Source of the DNA: Roseovarius mucosus DSM 17069
GTDB taxonomy: Bacteria; Pseudomonadota; Alphaproteobacteria; Rhodobacterales; Rhodobacteraceae
Length of the DNA stretch: 64,000 nt
Assembly: GCF_000768555.3 (NCBI RefSeq)
Contig: NZ_KN293980.1
Coordinates: 282,947-346,946 of the forward strand
Reading direction: 5' to 3'
Shown here: positions 22,469 to 30,660 of the stretch, piece by piece
Layout of the letters: the number at the start of each line of letters is the position of its first letter
Numbering within the stretch: the stretch's first letter is position 1
Notes under the pieces: generated by a model
The model's input: only the letters and a program-made list of their open reading frames with translations
Databases searched by the model: none
What the model was told of the DNA's origin: nothing
Program-made: the position numbers and the translations under genes

Positions 22469-24046
22469 TCAATAGCCAAGCGCGCAGCCATCCTTGCGCG
22501 GGTCGCTGCCCCCTTCGAGTACGCCGTCCTCGTGGATGAAGATGGCCTGCGCGCCGCCGATGGGGCCGGGCATCCGCAGGATTTCGTGCCCCATATCGGC
22601 AAGGGTTTGCGCCACATCCTCGCCATAGCCGCGCTCGAGGTTGAGGCCGAGAGGATCGGCAAAGGCGCGCGGCGCGTCGATGGCGGATTGCGGGTCCATC
22701 CCGAAATCGCGCAGGTTCGAGACAAGCCGCGCATGACCCGTCGACTGATAAGAGCCCCCCATCACGCCAAAGGGCATGGTCACGCGGCCATTCTCGGCCA
22801 ACATGCCGGGGATGATCGTGTGCATCGGGCGTTTGCCGCCGCCGAATTCGTTGGGATGTCCCTCTTCCAGCGTAAAGCCCGCGCCGCGGTTTTGCAGCAG
22901 CACGCCGAATTTCTCGGAGGCAATGCCCGAGCCGAAGCCGTGGAAGATCGAGTAGATCAGCGACACTGCCATGCGGTCGCGGTCGACTACGGTGATGTAA
23001 ATCGTGTCGCGGTGCACCGCCTCGGTCAGGGGTTTGGCGGCGGCCATGGCGCGCTTGGGATCAATCAGCGCGGCCAGTTTCGTCGCTGTTTCCGGCGAGA
23101 GCATGTGATCCAGTTTGCGCATGTGATCGGGGTCGGCAATGAAGCGGTTGCGCGCGTCATAGGCCAGTTTGGTGGCCTCGGCCTCGATATGCACACGCTC
23201 TGTGCCAAACGGGTCCATACCTGCAATATCGAAATGTTTCAGGATGTTGAGCAGCAGGATCGCGGTGGCGCCTTGGCCGTTTGGCGGATGCTCGACCAGG
23301 TTGGCACCTTTGTAATCGCCGCGGACGGGTGTTGTGTAATCGCAGCGCTGGCCTGCGAAATCGGCAGCCTGATGGGTGCCGCCCAAGGCATTGAGCGTGG
23401 CGATGATGTCGTCGGCCACTTCGCCTTCGTAAAAGGCGGCGCGCCCGTCGCGGGCGACGCGGCGCAGCACCTCGGCCTGGCCGGGGGCGCGGAACATCTG
23501 GCCCGCCTTGAGGGGCGTGCCCGCGGGCATGAAATGGGTGAGGCCATGCCCCTGAAGCGCAGCGCCAGCGGTGGGCCAGTCAAAGGCCACGCGGGGGGCC
23601 ACTGGCACGCCCTCTTCGGCGTAGCGGATGGTGGGGGCGAGCAGGGTATCGAGGCCAAGCCGGCCGTGATCGGCGCTGAGTTGGCAAAAGGCGTCGACGG
23701 CACCGGGGACCGTGACGGCATGCGCGCTCTGGAGCGGCACGGTCTCATGGCCTGCGGCGCGCAGAGCGGCGGCAGAGGCCCCAGCGGGCGCGCGGCCAGA
23801 GCCGTTGAGCGCGTGGATGGTGGGATCGCCCGGTTTGGTGAAGAGGACAAAGCAATCGCCGCCGATGCCGGTCATTTGTGGTTCGCAAATGCCCAAGAGG
23901 ACCGCGCCTGCAATCGCCGCGTCCATGGCGTTGCCGCCGCGTTCGAGAATGTCGATGGCGGTCTTGGCCGCGAGCGGGTGCGAGGTGGCGCACATTCCGT
24001 TGGTGGCGAAGGTAGCCGAGCGGCCGGGCGTGTGAAAGTCGCGCAT
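22469..24046 (-). CDS. ggt: Gamma-glutamyltransferase family protein
   Basis: A 525-residue Ntn-hydrolase precursor. The large-subunit motif GGNAMDAAIAGAVLLGICEP leads the protein. The autoprocessing/catalytic Thr is in AVHRDTIYITVVDRDR (about residue 345), and the small subunit contains GSGIASEKFGVLLQNRGAGF, KRPMHTIIPGML and GVMGGSYQSTGH. It would hydrolyse or transfer gamma-glutamyl groups of glutathione and related compounds. No signal peptide is evident, so this may be one of the cytoplasmic or oxamate-type family members. Substrate is uncertain. Confidence 0.88.
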   Translation of the reverse strand: MRDFHTPGRSATFATNGMCATSHPLAAKTAIDILERGGNAMDAAIAGAVLLGICEPQMTGIGGDCFVLFTKPGDPTIHALNGSGRAPAGASAAALRAAGHETVPLQSAHAVTVPGAVDAFCQLSADHGRLGLDTLLAPTIRYAEEGVPVAPRVAFDWPTAGAALQGHGLTHFMPAGTPLKAGQMFRAPGQAEVLRRVARDGRAAFYEGEVADDIIATLNALGGTHQAADFAGQRCDYTTPVRGDYKGANLVEHPPNGQGATAILLLNILKHFDIAGMDPFGTERVHIEAEATKLAYDARNRFIADPDHMRKLDHMLSPETATKLAALIDPKRAMAAAKPLTEAVHRDTIYITVVDRDRMAVSLIYSIFHGFGSGIASEKFGVLLQNRGAGFTLEEGHPNEFGGGKRPMHTIIPGMLAENGRVTMPFGVMGGSYQSTGHARLVSNLRDFGMDPQSAIDAPRAFADPLGLNLERGYGEDVAQTLADMGHEILRMPGPIGGAQAIFIHEDGVLEGGSDPRKDGCALGY

Positions 24047-24368
24047 GGGGAGTCCTTGTGTCCGTGATGGGCGGACACTAAAGCGTTTCGGCTTTTCGTT
24101 GAAACACCAAAACGCTCTGAGAGCTTGAGTTGGCTCAATTTATAACAGAAAAATCGCGGGCCTTTTTCTGTAATCGCCTTGGGCCGCGCTCGCCGTTTTG
24201 TCTATCGGGGGGGGGAGGTAAGCCTCGACGCCGCGCGCTGGGTGGGGGCAATTACACGCGACGCCGAGGGAAGCCATATGCAGCTACAGGTTTTGTTATG
24301 CAGGGTCTCTGCGGCGTGAGTTGGCCGGGAATAAGGTAAGATTGCGGCGGCCTTTTCCTAGGGTTGTA
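24047..24368. other. 322-base intergenic region with two inverted repeats
   Basis: No gene is seen. Two structures are present: AGCGTTTCGG/CCAAAACGCT with one mismatch (24082-24116), just upstream of ggt, and a perfect 9-bp ACAGAAAAA/TTTTTCTGT with a 9-base loop (24145-24171). A G-rich run follows at about 24208. AT content is higher than in flanking genes. An unannotated small RNA cannot be excluded. Confidence 0.5.
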
Positions 24369-24863
24369 TCAGAGCCGGGAATGGCGGAGTTCCAGGCTCA
24401 GGTGGTTCCACCCTGCTGCGCGACGATAGTCGATCCGGTCGGCAAGATCGCGAATCAGGAACCAGCCAAATCCGCCCTCGGGCAAGGCGTCGCGCGCGAC
24501 GTCATGCGCGGGCAGGGTGCCATCGGGGGGGCGTAGACCGGGCAGGGCCGTGCCGTGGTCGCTGAGCACACAGACAAGCCGGGCCTGGTCAAGCGCAAGG
24601 TCGAGGCGAATCTCGCCGGGGGCATCAGCCGGATAGGCATGTTCGACGATATTATTCAGCGCCTCGGCCAGTACGATTTCGACGGTGCCACGGTCCTCGT
24701 CCGTCAGGGCGCTGGCGTGCAGCCAGCTACGGATGCGCGCCAGCACGTCGCGCACCGCGAGATCCGATGCCGGGGTGCTGAGCGAGAGGCGCTGTGCTGC
24801 GGTCTCGGGGGTCACCGCGCGCGGCCTTTGACGGGGGACAAGGGGTGCTCCATCTTGGCGCAT
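24369..24863 (-). CDS. RsbW-like serine kinase / anti-sigma regulatory ATPase
   Basis: A 164-residue single-domain HATPase_c_2 protein: VEIVLAEALNNIVEHAYP (N box, about residues 62-79), VCVLSDHGTALPG (G1-like) and EGGFGWFLIRDLADRIDY (G2 lid). This class phosphorylates STAS-domain partners and/or binds sigma factors in partner-switching modules. It is translationally coupled to the STAS gene (TAATG overlap at 24863). No PP2C phosphatase or sigma factor is adjacent, so the output is unknown. Confidence 0.87.
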   Translation of the reverse strand: MRQDGAPLVPRQRPRAVTPETAAQRLSLSTPASDLAVRDVLARIRSWLHASALTDEDRGTVEIVLAEALNNIVEHAYPADAPGEIRLDLALDQARLVCVLSDHGTALPGLRPPDGTLPAHDVARDALPEGGFGWFLIRDLADRIDYRRAAGWNHLSLELRHSRL

Positions 24864-25201
24864 TATCCTGTCGCGCGGGAATTGAGCCTGCGCAGATCGT
24901 CATGGATGGTGAAAACCGTATCCATCCGCGTGAGGCGAAACACCTTGGCCACATCGGGGGTGAGGCAGGCAAGATCAAGCCGCCGGTCGCCGCCCATCTG
25001 TTTCATCGCGGCGACGATGGCGCCAAGACCGCTCGAGTCGACAAAGGTGACATTGCCCAGATCAAGCACAACCGGCCCGGCCCCCGCGGCGGTGGCGGCG
25101 CGCATGGCGTCCTTGAAACGAATGGCGGCGGCGGCGTCGATACGCGCCTCGGCCACGGTGATGATGGTCAGGTCAGGATGGTGAGTGGCGTGCAAGTCCA
25201 T
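24863..25201 (-). CDS. STAS-domain anti-sigma factor antagonist
   Basis: A 112-residue STAS protein (SpoIIAA/RsbV fold): LTIITVAEARIDAAAAIRFK, VVLDLGNVTFVDSSGLGAIV with the phosphorylatable Ser of the DSSGLG motif, then FRLTRMDTVFTIHDDL. It should be phosphorylated by the downstream RsbW-like kinase and dephosphorylated by a PP2C encoded elsewhere. I took Met13 of the longest frame (25201) because the STAS fold begins just after it. First gene of a two-gene operon. Confidence 0.9.
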   Translation of the reverse strand: MDLHATHHPDLTIITVAEARIDAAAAIRFKDAMRAATAAGAGPVVLDLGNVTFVDSSGLGAIVAAMKQMGGDRRLDLACLTPDVAKVFRLTRMDTVFTIHDDLRRLNSRATG

Positions 25202-25295
25202 GGTGCCTCCGGCGCGATACGTAGTAATACAGGGCACGCTAGACCCAATTCCTTACCATTCGGTATGCAGGATCAGGATTTGCGAGGAGGCAAAG

Positions 25296-26468
25296 ATGCA
25301 TGATGTGGTGATCGCAGGGGCGGCGCGCACGCCCATGGGCGGATTTCAGGGGGATTTCGATGGGGTGCCCGCGGCGGAGCTGGGGGGCGCTGCGATTCGC
25401 GCCGCGCTGCTGGATGCCGGGGCCGAAACCGTCGACGAGGTCTTGATGGGCTGTGTGCTGCCTGCGGGGCAGGGGCAGGCCCCGGCGCGGCAGGCGGGAT
25501 TTCTGGGGGGCTTGGGCGAAGAGGTGCCCGCCACCACGCTCAACAAGATGTGCGGATCAGGGATGAAGGCCGCGATGATGGCGTTTGACCAGATCGCGCT
25601 GGGCCACGCACAGGTGATGCTCGCGGGTGGGATGGAATCGATGTCAAGCGCACCCTATCTCTTGCCCAAAATGCGCGGCGGCGCGCGGCTGGGCCATGCG
25701 CAGGTGGTCGATCACATGTTTCTCGACGGGCTCGAGGATGCCTATGACAAGGGGCGTCTGATGGGAACCTTTGCCGAGGATTGCGCCGAGGCGTTTCAAT
25801 TCACCCGCGAGGCGCAGGATGCCTATGCGCTGGCCTCGTTGCAGGGCGCGCTTGACGCCCAAGCCTCGGGGGCGTTCGCGCGCGAGATTGCCCCGGTCAC
25901 GGTGCGGGGGCGCAAGGGCGAGGTGGTGATTTCCGCAGACGAACAACCCGCCAAGGCGCGGCCCGAAAAGATCCCGACGCTGAAACCGGCGTTTCGCGCG
26001 GAGGGCACTGTGACGGCGGCCAATTCCAGCTCGATCAGCGATGGTGCTGCGGCATTGGTGCTGGCCTCGCGCGCGGCGGCAGAGGCGCAGGGCTTGCGCA
26101 TCCGCGCGCGGATCATGGGGCATGCCAGCCATGCACAGGCGCCCGGCCTTTTTACCACCGCGCCGGTGCCTGCGGCACGCAAGCTCTTGGACCGTCTGGG
26201 TTGGGACGTGAATGATGTCGACCTGTGGGAGGTGAACGAAGCCTTCGCCGTGGTGCCCATGGCGTTCATGCACGAGATGGGCGTGGCGCGCGAGCGGCTC
26301 AACGTCAATGGCGGTGCCTGTGCGCTGGGTCATCCGATTGGCGCCTCTGGCGCGCGGATCATGGTGACGTTGCTCAATGCGCTTGAGACGCGCGGGCTAC
26401 GGCGTGGCGTGGCCGCCATCTGCATCGGCGGCGGCGAGGGCACGGCGATTGCGATTGAACGGATGTGA
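25296..26468 (+). CDS. Acetyl-CoA C-acetyltransferase (thiolase)
   Basis: A 390-residue thiolase. The nucleophilic Cys is in NKMCGSGMKAAMMAFDQIAL (about residue 88), the distal His in WEVNEAFAVVPMAFM and the final Cys/His in GGACALGHPIGASGARI and CIGGGEGTA. It condenses or cleaves acetoacetyl-CoA. GAGGAGG at 25284-25290 marks ATG 25296 as the start. It could finish degradation of the four-carbon unit released from carnitine by the cluster at 27.5-35 kb, but family members also serve PHB and fatty-acid pathways. Confidence 0.88.
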   Translation: MHDVVIAGAARTPMGGFQGDFDGVPAAELGGAAIRAALLDAGAETVDEVLMGCVLPAGQGQAPARQAGFLGGLGEEVPATTLNKMCGSGMKAAMMAFDQIALGHAQVMLAGGMESMSSAPYLLPKMRGGARLGHAQVVDHMFLDGLEDAYDKGRLMGTFAEDCAEAFQFTREAQDAYALASLQGALDAQASGAFAREIAPVTVRGRKGEVVISADEQPAKARPEKIPTLKPAFRAEGTVTAANSSSISDGAAALVLASRAAAEAQGLRIRARIMGHASHAQAPGLFTTAPVPAARKLLDRLGWDVNDVDLWEVNEAFAVVPMAFMHEMGVARERLNVNGGACALGHPIGASGARIMVTLLNALETRGLRRGVAAICIGGGEGTAIAIERM

Positions 26469-26474
26469 TCCGGT

Positions 26475-26939
26475 TCACGCCGCTTCGAGATCGCGCCGCA
26501 TCGTGGCCATGCCCCTGCGGCGCGACAGTTCCTCGTATCCTGCCTTGCGGTAGAGATTGAGGGCCGGCGCGTTGTCGAGTTCGACCTTGAGCGTGATGGT
26601 CAGCGCGTTGAGTTGACGCGCGGCATCCTCGGCCATGGACAAGAGCACCTCGCCGGTGCCACCACGCATGCTTTCTTCGACAAAGACATAGGTGAGGTGG
26701 CGCACCTCGGGGCCAATGCCCACGCGCAGCGCGAAAAAGCCGACGTCGCGCCCGTCCTCATCCCGCAGATAGAAGGTCTCGTCTTCGAGATCGCCCACCC
26801 ATTTCAGCGCCCATTCGCGCGCGTCAAAGGGATGGCTGGCCTGCGGATTGATAAGCGCGAGATCGTCCTTGTCGGTCAAAAGGCGCGCCAGCGGTTCCAG
26901 ATCACGGGTCACGTTTCGGTGCAGACTCAGCCGGGGCAT
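26475..26939 (-). CDS. GNAT-family N-acetyltransferase
   Basis: A 154-residue single GNAT domain: the acceptor-side strand VGFFALRVGIGPEVRHLTYV, an acetyl-CoA loop variant VEESMRGGTGEVLLSMAEDA (R-GGTGE in place of the canonical Q-x-x-G-x-G/A) and LNLYRKAGYEELSRRRGMAT at the C terminus. The substrate is not predictable. It is convergent with the thiolase gene, 6 bases apart. Confidence 0.82.
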   Translation of the reverse strand: MPRLSLHRNVTRDLEPLARLLTDKDDLALINPQASHPFDAREWALKWVGDLEDETFYLRDEDGRDVGFFALRVGIGPEVRHLTYVFVEESMRGGTGEVLLSMAEDAARQLNALTITLKVELDNAPALNLYRKAGYEELSRRRGMATMRRDLEAA

Positions 26940-27062
26940 GTGTCGTTTTCCTTATAGTCTATGTCGGATTCCTATTCGGGGCGCGTCTCTGCCATGGCAG
27001 GACCGGGGATGCAACCCGATGGCGTCACGCAGCCTCTGGCCTTGGCGTGCGGGGCGTGGCAT

Positions 27063-27527
27063 ATGGCTGCCATGCGGATCGACTATGACCATATCGCCCG
27101 AACCATCGCCGCGCTCACCGACGGAGAGAGCGACGCCGTTGCGCTGATGGCCACGGTGGTGTGCGAGGTGCATCACGCCGATGACCGGTTCGACTGGACC
27201 GGGTTCTACCGTGTCACAGCCCCCGAAATGCTCAAGATCGGGCCCTATCAGGGCGGGCATGGATGCCTGAGCATCCCGTTTTCACGCGGGGTGTGCGGGG
27301 CGGCGGCGCGCACGGGCACGGTGCAATTGGTGCCGGATGTGGATGCCTTTCCGGGGCATATCGCCTGCGCGAGCTCCACGCGCTCGGAGATTGTCCTTCC
27401 GGTGCGCGACGGGGCGGGCCGACTGATCGCAGTCTTCGATATCGACAGCGATCAACCGGATGCCTTTACGCAAGAAGACGCGGCGCGTCTGGAAGAGATT
27501 CTGGCGGCTGTGTTCGGGCGGATTTGA
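27063..27527 (+). CDS. GAF-domain free methionine-(R)-sulfoxide reductase
   Basis: About 154 residues forming one GAF domain of the fRMsr type: DWTGFYRV, GPYQGGHGCLSIPFSRGVCG, TVQLVPDVDAFPGHIACAS and SEIVLPVRDGAGRLIAVFDI. The three cysteines of fRMsr (in GGHGC, RGVCG and HIACAS) are all present, supporting reduction of free methionine-R-sulfoxide. The start is 27063 or 27072 (MRIDYDHI). Confidence 0.87.
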   Translation: MAAMRIDYDHIARTIAALTDGESDAVALMATVVCEVHHADDRFDWTGFYRVTAPEMLKIGPYQGGHGCLSIPFSRGVCGAAARTGTVQLVPDVDAFPGHIACASSTRSEIVLPVRDGAGRLIAVFDIDSDQPDAFTQEDAARLEEILAAVFGRI

Positions 27528-27558
27528 GGCACGTTACCTGCGCGTCAAACACCCGCCC

Positions 27559-28344
27559 TCAGCGCCCCTTCCATACCGGATCGCGTTTTTCGGCAAAGGC
27601 GCGCGCGCCCTCTTTCTGATCCTCCGAGGCGTAGAGGATATCCACCGTCTCGAACTGTCGCCGGGTGATGCGGTTCATTGCATCCTGAAAACGCATCGCC
27701 TCGGCTTCGCGCACGATTTCCTTGATCGCGGCATAGACGAGCGGCGGGCCGTCGGCGATGGTCTGGGCCATGGCGCGGGCTTCGGCCATCAAGCGGTCTG
27801 CGGGGTGGATGTGGTTGATGAGGCCCCAATGCGCAGCCTCTTTTGCATCGAACCAGCGGCCCGTGATCAAAAGCTCCATGGCGATGTGGTAGGGGATGCG
27901 CTTGGGCAGCTTGAGGCTGGCGGCATCGGCCACGGTGCCCGAGCGGATTTCGGGCAGGGCAAAGGTGGCATGTTCTGCGGCCAGAATGATGTCTGCTGAC
28001 AGCGCCAGTTCAAGCCCGCCGCCGCAGGCGATGCCGTTGATGGCGGCAATCACCGGCTTGTTCAGCCCGCGCAGCTCCTGCAGCCCGCCAAAGCCGCCGA
28101 CGCCGTAATCGCTGTCGGGCGCCTCGCCTTCGGCGGCGGATTTGAGATCCCAGCCGGGGCAAAAGAATTTCTCACCCGCGCCGGTCAGGATCGCCACGCG
28201 CAGGGTGGGATCGTCGCGAAAGTCGCGGAATACCTCGCCCATGATGCGGCTGGTGGCGGCGTTGATGGCATTGGCGCGGGGGCGATCCAGTGTCACCTCG
28301 AGCACGGCGCCGTGGCGCTCTGTCTTGATGGGGGTGTCGGTCAT
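27559..28344 (-). CDS. caiD: Enoyl-CoA hydratase/isomerase, CaiD-like carnitinyl-CoA dehydratase
   Basis: A 261-residue crotonase-fold enzyme. The oxyanion loops are GEKFFCPGWDLKSAAEGEAP and INGIACGGGLELALSADIIL. Both catalytic glutamates are present (GGLELA and LPEIRSG), as in CaiD, which hydrates crotonobetainyl-CoA to carnitinyl-CoA. Its start overlaps the stop of the upstream CoA ligase gene (ATGA). The pair would activate and hydrate crotonobetaine or a related betaine, feeding carnitine to the dehydrogenase upstream. The specific substrate is inferred from context. Confidence 0.8.
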   Translation of the reverse strand: MTDTPIKTERHGAVLEVTLDRPRANAINAATSRIMGEVFRDFRDDPTLRVAILTGAGEKFFCPGWDLKSAAEGEAPDSDYGVGGFGGLQELRGLNKPVIAAINGIACGGGLELALSADIILAAEHATFALPEIRSGTVADAASLKLPKRIPYHIAMELLITGRWFDAKEAAHWGLINHIHPADRLMAEARAMAQTIADGPPLVYAAIKEIVREAEAMRFQDAMNRITRRQFETVDILYASEDQKEGARAFAEKRDPVWKGR

Positions 28345-30389
28345 GGTCTCTCTCCCTTGGTGATGAGCGCGTCCACGGCAACCGCATCTGAAGCGGTGCA
28401 GAGGAGCGGGTTGATTTCCACCTCTTCCAGACAGGAGGCATGGGTGATGACATAGTCCTGCACGGCCATGACGGCCCGCAGGATCGCGGCGCGGTCTGCC
28501 GCTGGCTGGCCCCGATAGCCATGAAGCAGCGGCGCAAGGCGCAGGTGGTTCAGGGCCCTGTCAATCTCGGGTTCCGCGACGGGCAAGAGCAGGCAGGTGG
28601 TATCGCGCAGGATCTCGGTGAGGATGCCGCCCGCGCCCAGCGTCAGCACGAACCCATGCGCCGGATCGCGCAGCACGCCGATCAAGAGTTCGGCGACGGG
28701 GCCTGCAACCATTTCTTCGATCAGCCAGCTTTGACACGGCATGGCGGTTGCCTTGGCCAGCGCCTCGGGGGTCTCCCCGGCGTCGCGGAGAAATAGCACG
28801 CCGCCGGCTTCGGTCTTGTGCGCCAGCCCCTCGGCCTTGATGACCAGCGGGAGGGGCATGGCGGTGAGGATTTCCGAGAGTTCGGCGGCAGAGGTGGCGC
28901 GGCGGGCTTGCGGGATGCGCAAACCGTGGGCGGCGAGCGCGGCCTTGGCCTCGGCCTCGGTCAGGGTGTGGGGCCGCGTGGGGGGGCCGGGCAAAAGCAG
29001 GGGGGCCGGTGTGGCGCGCGCCTGTCCCAGCCATGCGGCATGAGCGATGGCGGTGAGGCCGTCATCCAGCCCCAAGAGTGGGATCAAACCGCTTGCGATG
29101 GCGCGCTCGGCCATAGCCTCGGACAGGCAATCCGGCAGGGTCGCGATGAGCGCGAGCGGCTTGCCCACCCGGCGTCGCGCCTCTGCGCCCGCCTCGAATA
29201 TGCAGTCCCAGGCGGCGGGATCGCATCGGTCGGGGCGCGGAAAATCTGCAATCATCACACCGATGTCGGCGGGGCCCTCCAGCGCGGCAGCAAAGGTGGC
29301 GGTCATGGCGGGCACGTCGCCCCAGATGAACGTGTGGTAGTCGAGCGGGTTGGCGAGCGCCACCCGTGGCCCGAGTGCGGCGCGCAGGGCGCTGGCCTGA
29401 GAGGGGGTGAGCGGTGGCAGGGTGATGGCATGGTCAAGGGCTGTGTCGGCCATCAGGCTTGCCTCGCCGCCCGAGCACGAGATCGAAGCCACGGCATTGC
29501 CGGGCAGGGGGCCTGCGAAATGCAGGAGTTTCAGGGTTTCCAGCATCTGAGGCAGGGAGGTAACCTGTGCGATGCCCAGCCGCGCCAAGAGCGCCGCCGC
29601 CCCGGCGCCGCTCCCCGCCAAAGAGGCCGTATGCGATTGCGTGGCGGCGCGCGCCTGATCCGAGCGCCCGGATTTCAGAGCGACGATGGGCTTGCCAGCC
29701 GCGCGTGCGGCCTCGGCCAATGCCTCGAAGGCGCGCAGATCGCCCACGCCTTCGATATGCAGGCCAAGGGCGGTGACGCGCGGATCAGCCAAGAGCGCGC
29801 GGCCGAGGTCCGCAAGGCCAAGCTGCGCCTGATTGCCCGCCGTCATGAGGTAAGCAATCGGCAGACCGCGCGCCTGCATGCTGAGGTTGATCGCGATGTT
29901 CGAGCTTTGCGTGAGAATGGCCACTCCGCTCGCGCAGCGCCGGCCGCCATGTTGATCGGGCCAGAGAAGCGCGCCATCGAGATAATTGACGAAACCATAG
30001 CAGTTGGGGCCGATGATCGGCATATCGCCCGCAGCCTCCAGGAGCCGCGCCTGCATGGCCGCGCCGTCGCCCAGCTCTGCCTCGGCCTCGAGAAAGCCCG
30101 CGGCAAAGCAGACCGCCCCGCCTGCGCCCATCGCGCGCAGCTCTGCCACGGTGGCAATCGTCGCGTCGCGGTTGACGCCGACAAAGACCGCATCAGGCAC
30201 GCCGGGCAGAGAGGCCAGCGTGGGATAGGCGCGCGCGCCGCCGATATCGGGTTTGCTGGGATGCACCGGCCAGACCGGCCCGGCAAAACCCATGGCCGCG
30301 CATTGCGCGATGAGATTGGCGCACCAGGTGCCGCCGCCGATCACGGCGATGGAGGCGGGGCGCAGCAGGCGGGAGAGGTCTTGGGTCAT
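28341..30389 (-). CDS. Acyl-CoA synthetase (NDP-forming) / acetate-CoA ligase family
   Basis: A 682-residue protein with the ACD-type domain order: CoA-binding Rossmann (LLRPASIAVIGGGTWCANLI), two Succ-CoA-ligase-like domains (with ASISCSGGEASLMADTA) and a C-terminal ATP-grasp (LPLVIKAEGLAHKTEAGGVL, GFVLTLGAGGILTEILRDTT, ending LEEVEINPLLC). It forms acyl-CoA from an acid, CoA and NTP with NDP release. In this operon it probably activates carnitine or crotonobetaine, or the released acetoacetate (inference). Start at Met 30389. The repeat element lies just upstream, so promoter linkage to the acyl-CoA dehydrogenase gene 271 bases away is uncertain. Confidence 0.85.
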   Translation of the reverse strand: MTQDLSRLLRPASIAVIGGGTWCANLIAQCAAMGFAGPVWPVHPSKPDIGGARAYPTLASLPGVPDAVFVGVNRDATIATVAELRAMGAGGAVCFAAGFLEAEAELGDGAAMQARLLEAAGDMPIIGPNCYGFVNYLDGALLWPDQHGGRRCASGVAILTQSSNIAINLSMQARGLPIAYLMTAGNQAQLGLADLGRALLADPRVTALGLHIEGVGDLRAFEALAEAARAAGKPIVALKSGRSDQARAATQSHTASLAGSGAGAAALLARLGIAQVTSLPQMLETLKLLHFAGPLPGNAVASISCSGGEASLMADTALDHAITLPPLTPSQASALRAALGPRVALANPLDYHTFIWGDVPAMTATFAAALEGPADIGVMIADFPRPDRCDPAAWDCIFEAGAEARRRVGKPLALIATLPDCLSEAMAERAIASGLIPLLGLDDGLTAIAHAAWLGQARATPAPLLLPGPPTRPHTLTEAEAKAALAAHGLRIPQARRATSAAELSEILTAMPLPLVIKAEGLAHKTEAGGVLFLRDAGETPEALAKATAMPCQSWLIEEMVAGPVAELLIGVLRDPAHGFVLTLGAGGILTEILRDTTCLLLPVAEPEIDRALNHLRLAPLLHGYRGQPAADRAAILRAVMAVQDYVITHASCLEEVEINPLLCTASDAVAVDALITKGERP

Positions 30390-30411
30390 GTGCGGGCACT
30401 CTGGAAAGGCA

Positions 30412-30472
30412 AGGGGCGCTGCCCCTCTGGCCCTGCGGGCCATTCACCCCGAGGTATTTTGGGCCAGATGAA
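30412..30472 (+). repeat. Hairpin plus GAGGTATTT intergenic repeat, second copy
   Basis: AGGGGC-GCT-GCCCCT (30412-30426), then CCCCGAGGTATTTTGGG and CCAGATGAAG (30447-30472). It matches the core at 1601-1628. Confidence 0.7.
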
Positions 30473-30580
30473 GGGTTTGGTTAACGTTTCTGCGACAAGC
30501 TGGTACGGCGGTACAGGCTGAGGAGCCGATGACCGCGCCAGGTGAAGCCCCCTGCTCTCTTCGGGCAGGGGGTGCGCCTC

Positions 30581-30630
30581 ATTCATCTGGCTTAAAATAC
30601 CTCGGGGGGTCCGGGGGGCGGCGCCCCCCG
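30581..30630 (-). repeat. Hairpin plus GAGGTATTT intergenic repeat, inverted third copy
   Basis: Read on the minus strand: CGGGGGGC/GCCCCCCG hairpin (30630-30612), then CCCCCGAGGTATTTTAAG and CCAGATGAAT (30609-30581). It is inverted relative to the copy about 110 bases away. A further CCCCCTGC/GCAGGGGG hairpin (30549-30572) lies between them. Confidence 0.7.
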
Positions 30631-30660
30631 ACGGTTCGACGCCGCAGGCGGCGATACCGT

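Noticed and set aside
28818..30521. A 567-codon plus-strand open frame opposite the CoA ligase gene.
   Set aside because: Composition is that of an antisense shadow (Gly/Arg/His/Gln-rich), and the minus strand encodes a full three-domain ligase.
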